From assembly GCA_002499445.1 (NCBI GenBank), contig DALS01000012.1:70469-127132 (forward strand): a stretch of 56,664 bases of DNA, in the 5' to 3' direction. Both the position numbers and the translations under genes were made by a program. How positions within the stretch are numbered: the stretch's first letter is position 1; every line of letters starts with the position of its first letter. The stretch is from Methanosarcina sp. UBA293 (GTDB taxonomy: Archaea > Halobacteriota > Methanosarcinia > Methanosarcinales > Methanosarcinaceae). Below, in pieces: positions 15,047 through 24,298 of the stretch. Below the pieces are notes generated by a model. That model was given only the letters and a program-made list of their open reading frames with translations. It did no database searches and was not told the DNA's origin.

Positions 15047-17473
15047 ATGAGAATTGCAATTGTTGCACCAAGTCCAGTACCTTTTACCATTGGAGGGGCA
15101 GAGAAACTTTGGTGGGGGCTGCAGAATTATATAAATAATTATACAACTCACCAGTGCGAGTTATTGAAGGTACCCACCAGAGAAAATAATTTTTGGGATC
15201 TGATAGAGTCATATTATCAATTTTATAAATTGGATCTATCCTATTTTGACATGGTCATATCTACCAAATATCCAGCTTGGATGGTAAAACATCAAAATCA
15301 TACTGTATATCTACAACACCATTTAAGAGGCCTATTTGATACCTATCATTTTTGCAACGAACCTGCATCTGTTCCACAAAATTTACGAATTAATTTGGTG
15401 AGTGATATTCTCAAGATAATAGATACGGATGACCTATCTGAGAAAAACATAAAAAAACTCTTCGAAAAACTAAATCAGCTAAAAATCGATCAACAGAACT
15501 ATGATAGTGAAACCTTTAAGTTCCCAGGCCCATTTATTAGAACTATTATTCATTTTTTTGATGAGTATGCTCTTGCTTCAAATCGGATTAGAAATTATTT
15601 TGCAATTTCGGAGAATGTAAAGTTAAGGAAAGATTACTTTCCTCATGATGCTAAAGTTGGTGTGATATATCATCCATCAAAAATAGAAAATTATGCATGC
15701 AAGAGTTATGATTATCTCTTTACTGTAAGTCGTCTTGATGCTCCAAAACGTATTGATCTTCTTGTAAAGGCGATGAAACACGTACCTTATAACATTAAAT
15801 TTAAAATTGCTGGAACAGGACCTGAAGAGAATAAATTAAAAGAACTAGCAAAAGAGGACGAAAGAATTGAATTTATTGGATATACGAGTGAAGAGGATCT
15901 GAGAGATTTATATTCAAATGCTCTTGTGATAATGTATATTCCCTATGATGAAGACTATGGATTAATTACAATTGAAGGAATGATGAGTCATAAGCCAATT
16001 ATAACTTCAATAGATAGCGGCGGTTCATTAGAATTTGTAGACAATTATGAGACAGGTTTTGTCGTCGATCCGGACCCAGAAAAAATTGCAGATAAAATTA
16101 ATTATGTTATAGAAAATAAGGAAAAAACAATAGTAATGGGAAACCTTGCATATAGAAAAGTAAAAAGCATTAACTGGGGAAATGTTGTCTCTCGATTGCT
16201 AGATGATAAACAGCTAATACCTAAAATTAAAAAGAAAATATTAGTATTGTCTACTTATTCATGTTATCCGCCAAGAGGCGGAGGCCAACACAGGCTATAT
16301 AACATCTATTCATTACTGGTGAAGGAATTTGATGTAACAATTTGTTCGATTATTGAGACAAATAAGCAGTATCAAAATCTTGTTCTTGATAATGGATTAA
16401 GACAAATCTGTATCCCTCAGAGCATAGAACATGCCAGGTATCAGTGGGAAGCCGAGAAAAAAATTGGGGTAGACCTCTACGATGTGGCTATGATAGACTA
16501 CATTGAGTTCTCAAAAGAATATGTAGAAGAAGTTAAAAAATTAGCAGTGGATTCGGATATTATAGTTTTTTCACATCCATATTTGTGGCCTTTAAATAAG
16601 TTTATAGGTAGCAATAAAAAGATAGTTTATGAAGCTCATAATCTTGAATATCTACTTAAAAAAGATTATATTAAAGATTCCAGGTACGTAACTAAAATAT
16701 ATGATGTAGAGAAAGAAGCATCCTTAATGTCAGACGTAGTACTTTGTACATCAAAGGAAGACAAAGAAAATCTTATTGAAATTTATGGTTCTAAGCCTGA
16801 AAAAATTCTGGTTACTCCAAATGGCGTTGACACCTCGAAGATACCTTTTATATTAAATGAGGAGAGGGAAAAACAAAAGGAACTTACAGGACTATCAGGC
16901 GCTATTACTGTTATTTTTGTTGGGAGCTGGCATCCTCCAAACCTAGAAGCATTAAAATTTATAACTGATGAACTGTGTAAAAGACAAATAAAATATAAAT
17001 TTATAGTAGTTGGTAGCGTCAAAGATTATTATTTAAACAAATATGGAAAACTCCCCGAAAATGTTCTCGCTTTTGGAACTGTTGATGAGGATGAAAAATA
17101 TGAGATTTATAAACTGGCAGATATTGCCATAAACCCCATGTTCAGCGGATCAGGTACAAACCTCAAGATGCTGGACTATATGAGTGCAGGAATTCCTGTA
17201 GTCAGTACCCCGATAGGAGCAAGAGGTTTAGATATCGAAAATGAGGTACATGCTCTCATCTGTCCTGCTGAGGAGTTTCAGGCAAAGATTTCCAGGTTAC
17301 TTGAAAGCGAGGAATTGCAGCAAAAACTAAGAATAAATGCGAGAAATCTGGTCGAAGAAAAATATTCATGGGAAATAATTGCGCAAATAATTGTGGATAA
17401 ATTAAAAGTCATAGATAAATTAAAGGAGGTGCTGGCCAATGAGACTTGCATTTGTTGTACAGAGGTACGGTGA
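15047..17473 (+). CDS. Tandem two-domain glycosyltransferase (GT4-GT4 fusion)
   Basis: About 808 aa, twice the usual length, because two GT-B enzymes are joined. The first (residues about 1-395) begins MRIAIVAPSPVPFTIGGAEKLWW and carries TVSRLDAPKRIDLLVKAMK and EDYGLITIEGMMSHKPI, the E-x7-E motif. The second (about 400-800) restarts with KKILVLSTYSCYPPRGGGQHRLYN and has TPNGVDTSKIPF, FVGSWHPPNLEAL and GSGTNLKMLDYMSAGIPVV. Two sequential sugar additions by one polypeptide are likely but not proven. The frame opens at 15032 as an ATGA overlap with the upstream stop. I prefer the ATG at 15047 because GGTGA lies five bases before it. The 3' end overlaps the next glycosyltransferase gene by 35 bp. 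Confidence 0.9.
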   Translation: MRIAIVAPSPVPFTIGGAEKLWWGLQNYINNYTTHQCELLKVPTRENNFWDLIESYYQFYKLDLSYFDMVISTKYPAWMVKHQNHTVYLQHHLRGLFDTYHFCNEPASVPQNLRINLVSDILKIIDTDDLSEKNIKKLFEKLNQLKIDQQNYDSETFKFPGPFIRTIIHFFDEYALASNRIRNYFAISENVKLRKDYFPHDAKVGVIYHPSKIENYACKSYDYLFTVSRLDAPKRIDLLVKAMKHVPYNIKFKIAGTGPEENKLKELAKEDERIEFIGYTSEEDLRDLYSNALVIMYIPYDEDYGLITIEGMMSHKPIITSIDSGGSLEFVDNYETGFVVDPDPEKIADKINYVIENKEKTIVMGNLAYRKVKSINWGNVVSRLLDDKQLIPKIKKKILVLSTYSCYPPRGGGQHRLYNIYSLLVKEFDVTICSIIETNKQYQNLVLDNGLRQICIPQSIEHARYQWEAEKKIGVDLYDVAMIDYIEFSKEYVEEVKKLAVDSDIIVFSHPYLWPLNKFIGSNKKIVYEAHNLEYLLKKDYIKDSRYVTKIYDVEKEASLMSDVVLCTSKEDKENLIEIYGSKPEKILVTPNGVDTSKIPFILNEEREKQKELTGLSGAITVIFVGSWHPPNLEALKFITDELCKRQIKYKFIVVGSVKDYYLNKYGKLPENVLAFGTVDEDEKYEIYKLADIAINPMFSGSGTNLKMLDYMSAGIPVVSTPIGARGLDIENEVHALICPAEEFQAKISRLLESEELQQKLRINARNLVEEKYSWEIIAQIIVDKLKVIDKLKEVLANETCICCTEVR

Positions 17474-18605
17474 AGATATAATTGGGGGCGCAGAATATCA
17501 TGCCAGACAAATTGCTGAACATATGAAAAAGTACCATGACGTTGAAGTTCTCACCACCTGTGCAAAAAACTACCACACATGGGAAAATGAATACAAACAG
17601 GGAAATGAAACTATAAACGATGTTTTAGTCCGAAGGTTCAAGACTTCAAAAAAACGTGATGCAAATAAAAACAGTAAAATTCAGGAAAAAGTTTTTTTTT
17701 CTGCTCACAGCCGAAGAGATGAAATTTCATGGGTCGATGAACTGGGTCCTTATTGTCCGGAACTGATAGAGTACATCTCAAAGAATAAAGACAATTATGA
17801 CGTCTTTATATTTTTTACATTCAGGTATTATTCCAGTTATTATGGAATTAAGGAAGTAGGAAACAAAGCGCTGATAGCTCCTCTCGCAGAAAATGACCCT
17901 GCTCTTAACTTATCTACGACAAAAGAAATATTCCAGAATATTAAAGGTATCATATACAACGCTCCTGAAGAACAAAACTTAATTAAAACGAAAACAGGCC
18001 TTAAAGAAGAAGAAAAAATCTTTGATGTTATTGGGTGTGGAATCGAAATTCCTGAGATTATCCCGGAGTACAGGAGTCTAAAAGATCAGAAATATATTCT
18101 TTATCTTGGCAGAATCGAAGGCTCCAAAGGATGTTACCAATTGTTTGAATACTACCTTAAATTATTAAAAGAATGTCGGGAAGCTCCATATCTGGTTTTG
18201 GCAGGATATGATGCTATAGGTGTTCCAAAGGATGATAAGATAAAATATCTTGGCTTCATCCCCGAAGCTGAAAAATATTCTATTCTAAAAAATGCTCAAC
18301 TTTTGGTCATGCCTTCCCCCTTTGAAAGTTTATCCTTGGTCACACTTGAATCAATGGGTTGTGGAACTCCTGTACTTGTAAATGGGGACTGTGATGTCTT
18401 GAAAGGTCACTGCATAAGAAGTAACGCGGGCCTCTGGTATAAGAATTATGATGAGTTTAGTGAATGTCTAAATTTCTTGTACTCAAACAAGCTTGTTCTG
18501 GATAAAATGGGAGATAATGGAAAAAAGTATATTGAAAAAAATTATACCTGGGAAAAAGTAGAAATGAAATATTTACAGTTACTGGATAAGATGATGAAAA
18601 AATGA
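17439..18605 (+). CDS. Glycosyltransferase family 4
   Basis: A 388-aa GT-B protein starting MRLAFVVQRYGEDIIGGAEYHARQIAEHM. The donor-binding half has YILYLGRIEGSKGCYQLFEYY and the E-x7-E region SPFESLSLVTLESMGCGTPVLV. A strong ribosome binding site (AAAGGAGGT, 17422-17430) nine bases before the ATG fixes the start, inside the 3' end of the preceding fusion gene. It is the last gene of the 10610-18605 operon, and a stem-loop follows the stop. The sugar and acceptor are unknown. Confidence 0.9.
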   Translation: MRLAFVVQRYGEDIIGGAEYHARQIAEHMKKYHDVEVLTTCAKNYHTWENEYKQGNETINDVLVRRFKTSKKRDANKNSKIQEKVFFSAHSRRDEISWVDELGPYCPELIEYISKNKDNYDVFIFFTFRYYSSYYGIKEVGNKALIAPLAENDPALNLSTTKEIFQNIKGIIYNAPEEQNLIKTKTGLKEEEKIFDVIGCGIEIPEIIPEYRSLKDQKYILYLGRIEGSKGCYQLFEYYLKLLKECREAPYLVLAGYDAIGVPKDDKIKYLGFIPEAEKYSILKNAQLLVMPSPFESLSLVTLESMGCGTPVLVNGDCDVLKGHCIRSNAGLWYKNYDEFSECLNFLYSNKLVLDKMGDNGKKYIEKNYTWEKVEMKYLQLLDKMMKK

Positions 18606-18619
18606 TTTATTTCATTCAA

Positions 18620-18645
18620 ATACCCCGTAGCAAGCTATGGAATAT
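18620..18645 (+). terminator. Imperfect stem-loop after the glycan operon
   Basis: ATACCCCGTAGC is followed one base later by the imperfect complement AGCTATGGAATAT. The hairpin begins 14 bp after the stop at 18605. It could end the operon transcript, or be a remnant of a dispersed hairpin element; I could not test the latter. Confidence 0.4.
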
Positions 18646-18849
18646 GACAGCGCAATTTTAATTTCTCTGCTTTTGGCATCATCGGTTAACGAATTTCACG
18701 CACAACTTCGAACACCACATATAGTGATTTTCCAGCAAAATCCGCTTTGATATTGCATAAAAAATAACATTTTTTGATGTTTTATTCCTAAATCGAATCC
18801 AAATGAAATTGAAGTATTAGTTCGTATATTGATATTGGAGAAGCCTAAT

Positions 18850-19578
18850 ATGAGTCCAGAAGATTCTCTAGCTGAAATTAATTTCGATTTCAAGGACTAT
18901 CCCTCAAAGTTAAATTTAGGATGTGGTTTTGATCGTAAAGAAGGATATTTAAATATAGATATGAATGAGTTTCATAAACCGGACTTAGTAGCAGATATTT
19001 GTGATCTTAAAATACTTCCTTCAAATTACTATGAAGAAATTATTGCTCAAGACGTACTCGAACACATAGAAAGGGGTAGAACCAAACAAGTTCTTGCTGA
19101 ATGGAATCGTTTATTAAAAATGAATGGTATTCTTAAAATTCAAGTCCCAAATCTGCTAGGATTATTTTCTCTTTTCGAAAAAAAAGAGAATCAATCAATT
19201 GAAAAGCAGAAAGAGCTTGTCCAATGTCTTTTTGGTACACAAGCTTACAGTGGGGATTTTCACTACACTTCATTTACAGAAGTTCTTCTGAGACACTACC
19301 TTTCAGTAACAGGTTTTTCTATATTGCAACTTTCGATTAGAGATGAGTGGCTGTTTGTGGGAGTTGCAGAAAAAATTAAAGAATGTGAATTGGGAGAACT
19401 TTTTAATACAAAGGACTACCAAGAATTTCTCACCAAAGCGTATATTACTATACTCAAAAGGGTTCCCGACAGAGGTGGATTTGATTACTATCTTTCAAAG
19501 TTAGAGAGCGGCGAAATGACAAAAGATTTAATTGTGAATATTCTATTGAATTCCAATGAAAGAAAAAATCTTCGCTGA
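18850..19578 (+). CDS. SAM methyltransferase fused to a DUF4214 domain
   Basis: The N-terminal part is a class I methyltransferase: KLNLGCGFDRKEGYLNIDM (motif I), the acidic DLVADICDL, and IIAQDVLEHIERGRTKQVL, followed by LKMNGILKIQVPNLLGL. The last 60 residues form a DUF4214-like domain, recognisable by FLTKAYITILKRVPDRGGFDY and LNSNERKN. DUF4214 is often appended to secreted or surface-glycan enzymes. I place the start at the ATG at 18850 because TTGGAG lies nine bases upstream; an upstream TTG at 18829 is in frame but has no ribosome binding site. It is separated from the upstream operon by 244 bp and probably has its own promoter. The product is about 242 aa. Confidence 0.82.
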   Translation: MSPEDSLAEINFDFKDYPSKLNLGCGFDRKEGYLNIDMNEFHKPDLVADICDLKILPSNYYEEIIAQDVLEHIERGRTKQVLAEWNRLLKMNGILKIQVPNLLGLFSLFEKKENQSIEKQKELVQCLFGTQAYSGDFHYTSFTEVLLRHYLSVTGFSILQLSIRDEWLFVGVAEKIKECELGELFNTKDYQEFLTKAYITILKRVPDRGGFDYYLSKLESGEMTKDLIVNILLNSNERKNLR

Positions 19579-19653
19579 AAATTAGCTGCATATTACCCTC
19601 TATATGAGTTACAAATATTATTCTATTGCTTTTTCAAAAAGTTACAATATCTT

Positions 19654-21894
19654 TTATGATATTGTAATATTTTGTATTGCAAAGCTAAGTTTTCTTGTGT
19701 CCTGGCTATCACTAATTTGTACAGGAGAAAAACATTCTTCATGAGTAGAAAATTTTATAATGTTTTCTCCTTTTTCCAGAGTCAATGGTACTTTTATATC
19801 GGTGAAATCTGTTGGTACAATTTCCTTAAAACAGTTGTCTTCGACATAGATCTCTATGTTTTTTGGATTATGATGGCTAAGTATTCGGAAACTAAGAGTT
19901 TTATTTACTTTTTCGTTTGAGTATGTTATTAATGTAGCATTGTTTGACATCCACCTGGTTGGGGCACCATCCAGTTCCTCTTTACCATACCAATTGTCCT
20001 TTAAAATCATAAATGGTTTTATAGGTTCTTTTTTGACACGGTATACAATAAGAGAGTCTTTTGCATATGTTTTTCGTTCCGTTTTGAGTGTTTCCTGTAT
20101 AAACGTCTCGGCTAAATTAATTTCGGCATCATGCATATTATTTTCATGTAAAACAATATAAGAGATGTTATAATAATTTAAAATAGATGTTCCAACTTGA
20201 TTTATATCCTGGTTCAGAATATCAGCAGTGGAAGGTTGCAAATAAGTTAATTCCCTTACCACAGGCGTATTTAATTCAAAATCTCTCGCATTAGACGGAT
20301 ATCTGGCAGCCCAGTTACCTACGACAGGTTTCCCATGTATTGTTTGGTAATAAATGATAGTTGTACCTGCTCCATAGTATAGGGTCGAAGGTATTTCGAG
20401 TAGTGCGTAATTTTCTTTATCTTGTGAGATCTCTTTGTAAAATGACGGTTCGTTGACAGCTGATACCGGTAAAGGAATTGCTAAATATTCGAAAATTATT
20501 AAACTGCTTATTATAATTGCACTCATTTTTTTATTATTTTTGTTGGATTTTTGCAATTCAGAAACCCCATACCCAGTCAAAACTGCAAATGAGAGAGAAG
20601 CAATTACATAAAATCTTCCAGTTGTCCTGCAGTTGTCCAGAAATGGGATCACATAATACAAAACTAAATGTGGAAGAGGGACAGTAGTATTGAACGCCGT
20701 GAACGTTGTGTTGCCGTTAACATGGAGAAGCGGACCTAGACTAATTAACGAAAAAAGCAATGCACTTATTGACCAGAATTTTACATACTTACTCTCTTTC
20801 AGTTTGCGGGCCGCAAATAAAGAGAGTAAGATTACAGTGTATCCAATAAAAGTCGTATTCTCACTGGTATTTCCTGAAAAATTGCTGTAAATGTCTGTCG
20901 TAACACTCCCAAATACCGGGTGCAGAACAGATGGAAGGAAAAAACTCAGTAAATCAGTCGAATAAGTAACAGCTTCATATGGATCTAGTTTTAAAAAATT
21001 TTCACTAGATATAGCTGTTAGAATGTTTTCCAGTGTGAGAGGTATTAAGCCTATGAATGAGATTACTCCAAATAAGGCGTACTTGTTAAAGATTCTTTTC
21101 AGTATTTCTCTATAATCTCCTTTTTCTTTTCTTAAAAAAATATAGATTTCATATACGAATAATAACATCACAAAAATTCCCATGAATACCATGTATTGAA
21201 GATCACTCATGGCTACGAGAATAAAGAATATTCCTGCAAAAATACTGTTTCGAACTCCCCCCTCTTTAAACATTTTCATTAAGTATAGAGCGCAGAAAGG
21301 TATCCACTCAATACTTGTTGCTCCAAAATGACCAATAGAGTGTGCAAAATGATATGGTGAGAATGCAAATACAATCCCGGCTATAAAAGAAGAGATTCTG
21401 TCATTAGTTAGATAATTTACAAGTAGATATGTGCCATATGCACCAAAAATAAATGAGAATAACCACAGTATGTTGTATACTACATGAATGTTTATTACAC
21501 TGGATAACAGATACGCAAGGATCTGATTAAAAGCAGATTGAAATGGTGATGCTGGTATTCCATATGGATGAAACATTAAGTAGTCATGTGATAATTTTGT
21601 GAGGTCTGGGTTGAATATAGCCACTGGAGTATACCAGAGTGTTCTTATCCAGTGGAATGCATCTCCTCCTCCTGGAATATACGTGCGTATTTTAAAAACT
21701 ACAGGATAAGTGAGTATAAAGGTTAGTAAGGTGTATAGAATTAAGATTCCGGCATGTTCTTTAAAACTTTCTTCTTGGAAATAAGATATTTTATCATTAA
21801 TTTTATCATTAATTTTATCACTAATTTTGTCTTTTTTACCTTTTTTTGTATTTTCTACACCAGTTTTCATTATACCCCTTATAGAACTTTTCAT
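19654..21894 (-). CDS. Multi-pass GT-C-like membrane protein
   Basis: A 746-aa integral membrane protein with roughly 11-13 hydrophobic segments up to about residue 470 and a soluble C-terminal domain. The first external loop contains PGGGDAFHWIRTLWYTP, whose aspartate is placed like the catalytic acid of GT-C glycosyltransferases using lipid-phosphate sugars. I therefore suspect a mannosyltransferase-like enzyme, but no family-specific motif decides it. The N-terminus holds an unusual DKINDKINDKI repeat. The start region is duplicated: a 24-bp unit carrying AAGGGGTATA and an ATG occurs twice, so both the ATG at 21894 and that at 21870 have the same ribosome binding site. It is divergent from the flippase-like gene at 22138 and lies within the glycan island. 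Confidence 0.75.
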   Translation of the reverse strand: MKSSIRGIMKTGVENTKKGKKDKISDKINDKINDKISYFQEESFKEHAGILILYTLLTFILTYPVVFKIRTYIPGGGDAFHWIRTLWYTPVAIFNPDLTKLSHDYLMFHPYGIPASPFQSAFNQILAYLLSSVINIHVVYNILWLFSFIFGAYGTYLLVNYLTNDRISSFIAGIVFAFSPYHFAHSIGHFGATSIEWIPFCALYLMKMFKEGGVRNSIFAGIFFILVAMSDLQYMVFMGIFVMLLFVYEIYIFLRKEKGDYREILKRIFNKYALFGVISFIGLIPLTLENILTAISSENFLKLDPYEAVTYSTDLLSFFLPSVLHPVFGSVTTDIYSNFSGNTSENTTFIGYTVILLSLFAARKLKESKYVKFWSISALLFSLISLGPLLHVNGNTTFTAFNTTVPLPHLVLYYVIPFLDNCRTTGRFYVIASLSFAVLTGYGVSELQKSNKNNKKMSAIIISSLIIFEYLAIPLPVSAVNEPSFYKEISQDKENYALLEIPSTLYYGAGTTIIYYQTIHGKPVVGNWAARYPSNARDFELNTPVVRELTYLQPSTADILNQDINQVGTSILNYYNISYIVLHENNMHDAEINLAETFIQETLKTERKTYAKDSLIVYRVKKEPIKPFMILKDNWYGKEELDGAPTRWMSNNATLITYSNEKVNKTLSFRILSHHNPKNIEIYVEDNCFKEIVPTDFTDIKVPLTLEKGENIIKFSTHEECFSPVQISDSQDTRKLSFAIQNITIS

Positions 21895-21915
21895 TATACC
21901 CCTTGTAGAATGATT
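21868..21915 (-). repeat. 24-bp tandem duplication carrying RBS and start codon
   Basis: Read on the minus strand, TTCTAC-AAGGGGTATAATG-AAAAG is followed directly by TTCTAT-AAGGGGTATAATG-AAAAC. Each copy contains a ribosome-binding-like AAGGGG and an in-frame ATG (21894 and 21870). The 24-bp period keeps the reading frame. Confidence 0.85.
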
Positions 21916-22137
21916 GATTACTGATTATTACTGATTATATTACTCATTTATGAGAGTAAATTTGTCACCAGTTTTCAGTTAGAAAATTTAGGAATTAGCT
22001 TATAAATAACTTTTGTAACTTTCCATTCTTTTTTAGAACTAATTTTAACATGTATACATTTCACAGAAGATATTTTTATACAAAGCTTCCCAACTGGAAA
22101 GCTTCTTATAATTTAATGAAGTTGTTAAAACAGGTTT

Positions 22138-23109
22138 ATGAGAAAACAAAATCTTTCTACTCTTCTTGCATTTCTTGTCACAATAATCTTAGTTTCTTTT
22201 TTTCTTTTTCAAATAAATATTAATGATTTAACTGATGGACTTAAACAAATAAATCTTGTTTATTTTATTCTTGGATTTGCTCTATATTTATGCAGTTATA
22301 TTTTCAGGACATGCAGGTTTTACGTACTTCTAAATAAAGAAATAAATTTTAAAGACTTATTTTATGTTGTTTGTATCCATAATCTGGTAAATAATATTCT
22401 TCCTGCCAGAACTGGTGAATTATCTTATGTATATATCCTTAATAAGTTACATAATAGAAGCATGAGTGACGGTATTGCTTCACTAACAGTGGTTAGGTTT
22501 TTTGACTTCATCACTATTTTTTTACTTTTCTTCATATCGGTTTCCCGGATACAAATCGAATCTCAGTTTATTGCGAATAGTTTAGGTTTTATCACTTTAT
22601 TTATGATGCTTGTGATTTTTCTATTTTTAACCTTCTTTTTTTACGGGAATCGTTTTATCTCGAATACTAGAAAGATTCTCGAAAAGTTTGGTCCTGGAAA
22701 TAAGAAATCATTTATTTACTTATTGGGTAAGTTAGAAGATGTCATTAAGAGTTTTGAAAAAATAAAATCTTTTGAAAAAATTATTTTTCTCGAATTAATA
22801 GCACTTTCATTTGGAGCTTGGCTATCTCTATATTTATTTAATTACATCTTGATAAAAACATTAAGCATAGATCTTGACTTCCTGACTGTGATATTTTCAA
22901 CTTCTTTTGCCGTATTCACGACTGTACTGCCGATTCAGGGCATAGGTGGCTTTGGAACTCTAGAGGGCGGATGGTCTGCTGGACTCATTGCTGTAGGTTT
23001 AAAAAGTGACGTAGCGATTTGTTCAGCTTTCCTCTTCCATATAATTATGATAATATATTTTTTAATCTTGGGGTTTTTAGGGTTTTTGGGAATGAAAAGC
23101 AAAAGATAA
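22138..23109 (+). CDS. AglD/UPF0104 flippase-family membrane protein
   Basis: A 323-aa protein with about eight membrane segments, of the lysylphosphatidylglycerol-synthase transmembrane-region superfamily (COG0392, UPF0104). Diagnostic pieces are NILPARTGELSYVYILNK, GIASLTVVRFFDFITIF and, near the C-terminus, LPIQGIGGFGTLEGGWSAGL. Archaeal relatives include the region found in AglD of Haloferax and proteins proposed to move lipid-linked sugars. Here the neighbours suggest a role in translocating or handling polyprenyl-phosphate sugars for surface glycans, which is inferred. AGG occurs just before the ATG. It is divergent from the GT-C-like gene. Confidence 0.85.
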   Translation: MRKQNLSTLLAFLVTIILVSFFLFQININDLTDGLKQINLVYFILGFALYLCSYIFRTCRFYVLLNKEINFKDLFYVVCIHNLVNNILPARTGELSYVYILNKLHNRSMSDGIASLTVVRFFDFITIFLLFFISVSRIQIESQFIANSLGFITLFMMLVIFLFLTFFFYGNRFISNTRKILEKFGPGNKKSFIYLLGKLEDVIKSFEKIKSFEKIIFLELIALSFGAWLSLYLFNYILIKTLSIDLDFLTVIFSTSFAVFTTVLPIQGIGGFGTLEGGWSAGLIAVGLKSDVAICSAFLFHIIMIIYFLILGFLGFLGMKSKR

Positions 23110-23120
23110 TTTAAAAAGAA

Positions 23121-23220
23121 GTTTTAAATATGGTCTAAAATAGCAGTTTTAAATATGGTCTAAAATAGCAGTTTTAAATATGGTCTAAAATAGCAGTTTT
23201 AAATATGGTCTTAAATAGTA
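23121..23220. repeat. Four 25-bp direct tandem repeats
   Basis: The unit starts GTTTTAAATATGGTCTAAAA and is 25 bp long. Copies begin at 23121, 23146, 23171 and 23196; the first three are identical and the fourth differs near its end. A fifth partial start (GTTTTAAA) follows at 23221. It lies between the convergent flippase-like and methyltransferase genes. Confidence 0.93.
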
Positions 23221-23287
23221 GTTTTAAAGAATTTCTAATTCCCAATTGAGACTAAACTATATTTGAAATCAACCTGAAAATATGTCT

Positions 23288-24019
23288 TTATTTTTTCTTG
23301 CATACAGCAATCAAGGAAAGACCTATTGGAAACCTTGAATTATTTTCAACAATAGAAAACCACCAATCCAATAAACTATTTAAATGTTTGTAATGAGATT
23401 TTTTTGAATACCTTATCTCTTCAGAGATTTTTCTGTGAAAAAGCTTTTCAGACAACAATACCGGGAAAAAACCTAAAAAATTCCAGTACCTGATTTCTTT
23501 TATTTCCAGGCCTGCTCTGTTTATCAAATTGATCAAGGTTTTCTTATTATATCTGCGGTAGTGCCCTATATCTTCATCTCTTGTTCCATACAAGAAACTG
23601 CATGCAGGGACAGAAATTATAAGATTCCCTCCTTCTTTTAAAGTAGAGGTTAATTTCTGTAATGCAAGTTCATCATTATCTATATGTTCAAGAACATCCA
23701 GGCATACAGCATTTTCATATTTATTTCTACCCAGTTGATTTACATTCAACAAATCTAAAGTATAAACTTCAGCTCTAAAACTATCCTTTCTGATAAGCTC
23801 TTGAGTGAATTTTGTGAGTTCTTCAGAGCAATCTATAGCTGTAACAGTACGCCCTTCTCTCAGTAGCTTTAATGTCATATGGCCTGTTCCACATCCAGCA
23901 TCAAGGACTGAATTTCCTTCTAGATATCTTGAAACCAGTTCTCTTAAATTGTTCCACCTAAAATCTTTTTTACCAGAATTGTGTATTTTTTCAATGTGGC
24001 ACTCGATGCCGGATCTCAT
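23288..24019 (-). CDS. Class I SAM-dependent methyltransferase
   Basis: A 243-aa UbiG/UbiE-like methyltransferase. Motif I is SVLDAGCGTGHMTLKLL, followed by the acidic residue in VTAIDCSEEL and the post-II region AVCLDVLEHIDNDELALQKL. The C-terminal half has the hydrophobic stretch FLGFFPVLLSEKLF, which may associate with membrane. The start ATG has a good ribosome binding site (GGAG seven bases upstream). It sits beside glycan genes, so the substrate may be a sugar or polyprenyl intermediate, but this cannot be read from sequence. Confidence 0.85.
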   Translation of the reverse strand: MRSGIECHIEKIHNSGKKDFRWNNLRELVSRYLEGNSVLDAGCGTGHMTLKLLREGRTVTAIDCSEELTKFTQELIRKDSFRAEVYTLDLLNVNQLGRNKYENAVCLDVLEHIDNDELALQKLTSTLKEGGNLIISVPACSFLYGTRDEDIGHYRRYNKKTLINLINRAGLEIKEIRYWNFLGFFPVLLSEKLFHRKISEEIRYSKKSHYKHLNSLLDWWFSIVENNSRFPIGLSLIAVCKKK

Positions 24020-24298
24020 TTTTATTCTCCATCAAAAATGATCTATTGTAAGTTAGTCAGGGTATGGCCATCTGCGCTCCTTGAGCATCGCGAGAATAGC
24101 ACCAGTAAATTGGAAATTTGAACATTTATACAATTGAGCAGGGCCTGTTGTTGGCCTGCCATTTTTTACTTATATAGGTATATCAGAGCAGTAAAGGGTA
24201 ATAGATAAAAATGAATCCATTTAAGTAAAGGTTTCGTAGATTATCTTCAGGACAAGTTTGCTTATAAAATAAAGCATTAAACCCTGAGTATTGAAATT

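Noticed and set aside
18606..18849. Possible remnant of a transposase between two glycan genes
   Set aside because: Translations in several frames gave stops and nothing I could match to a transposase. Only the hairpin at 18620-18645 is reported.
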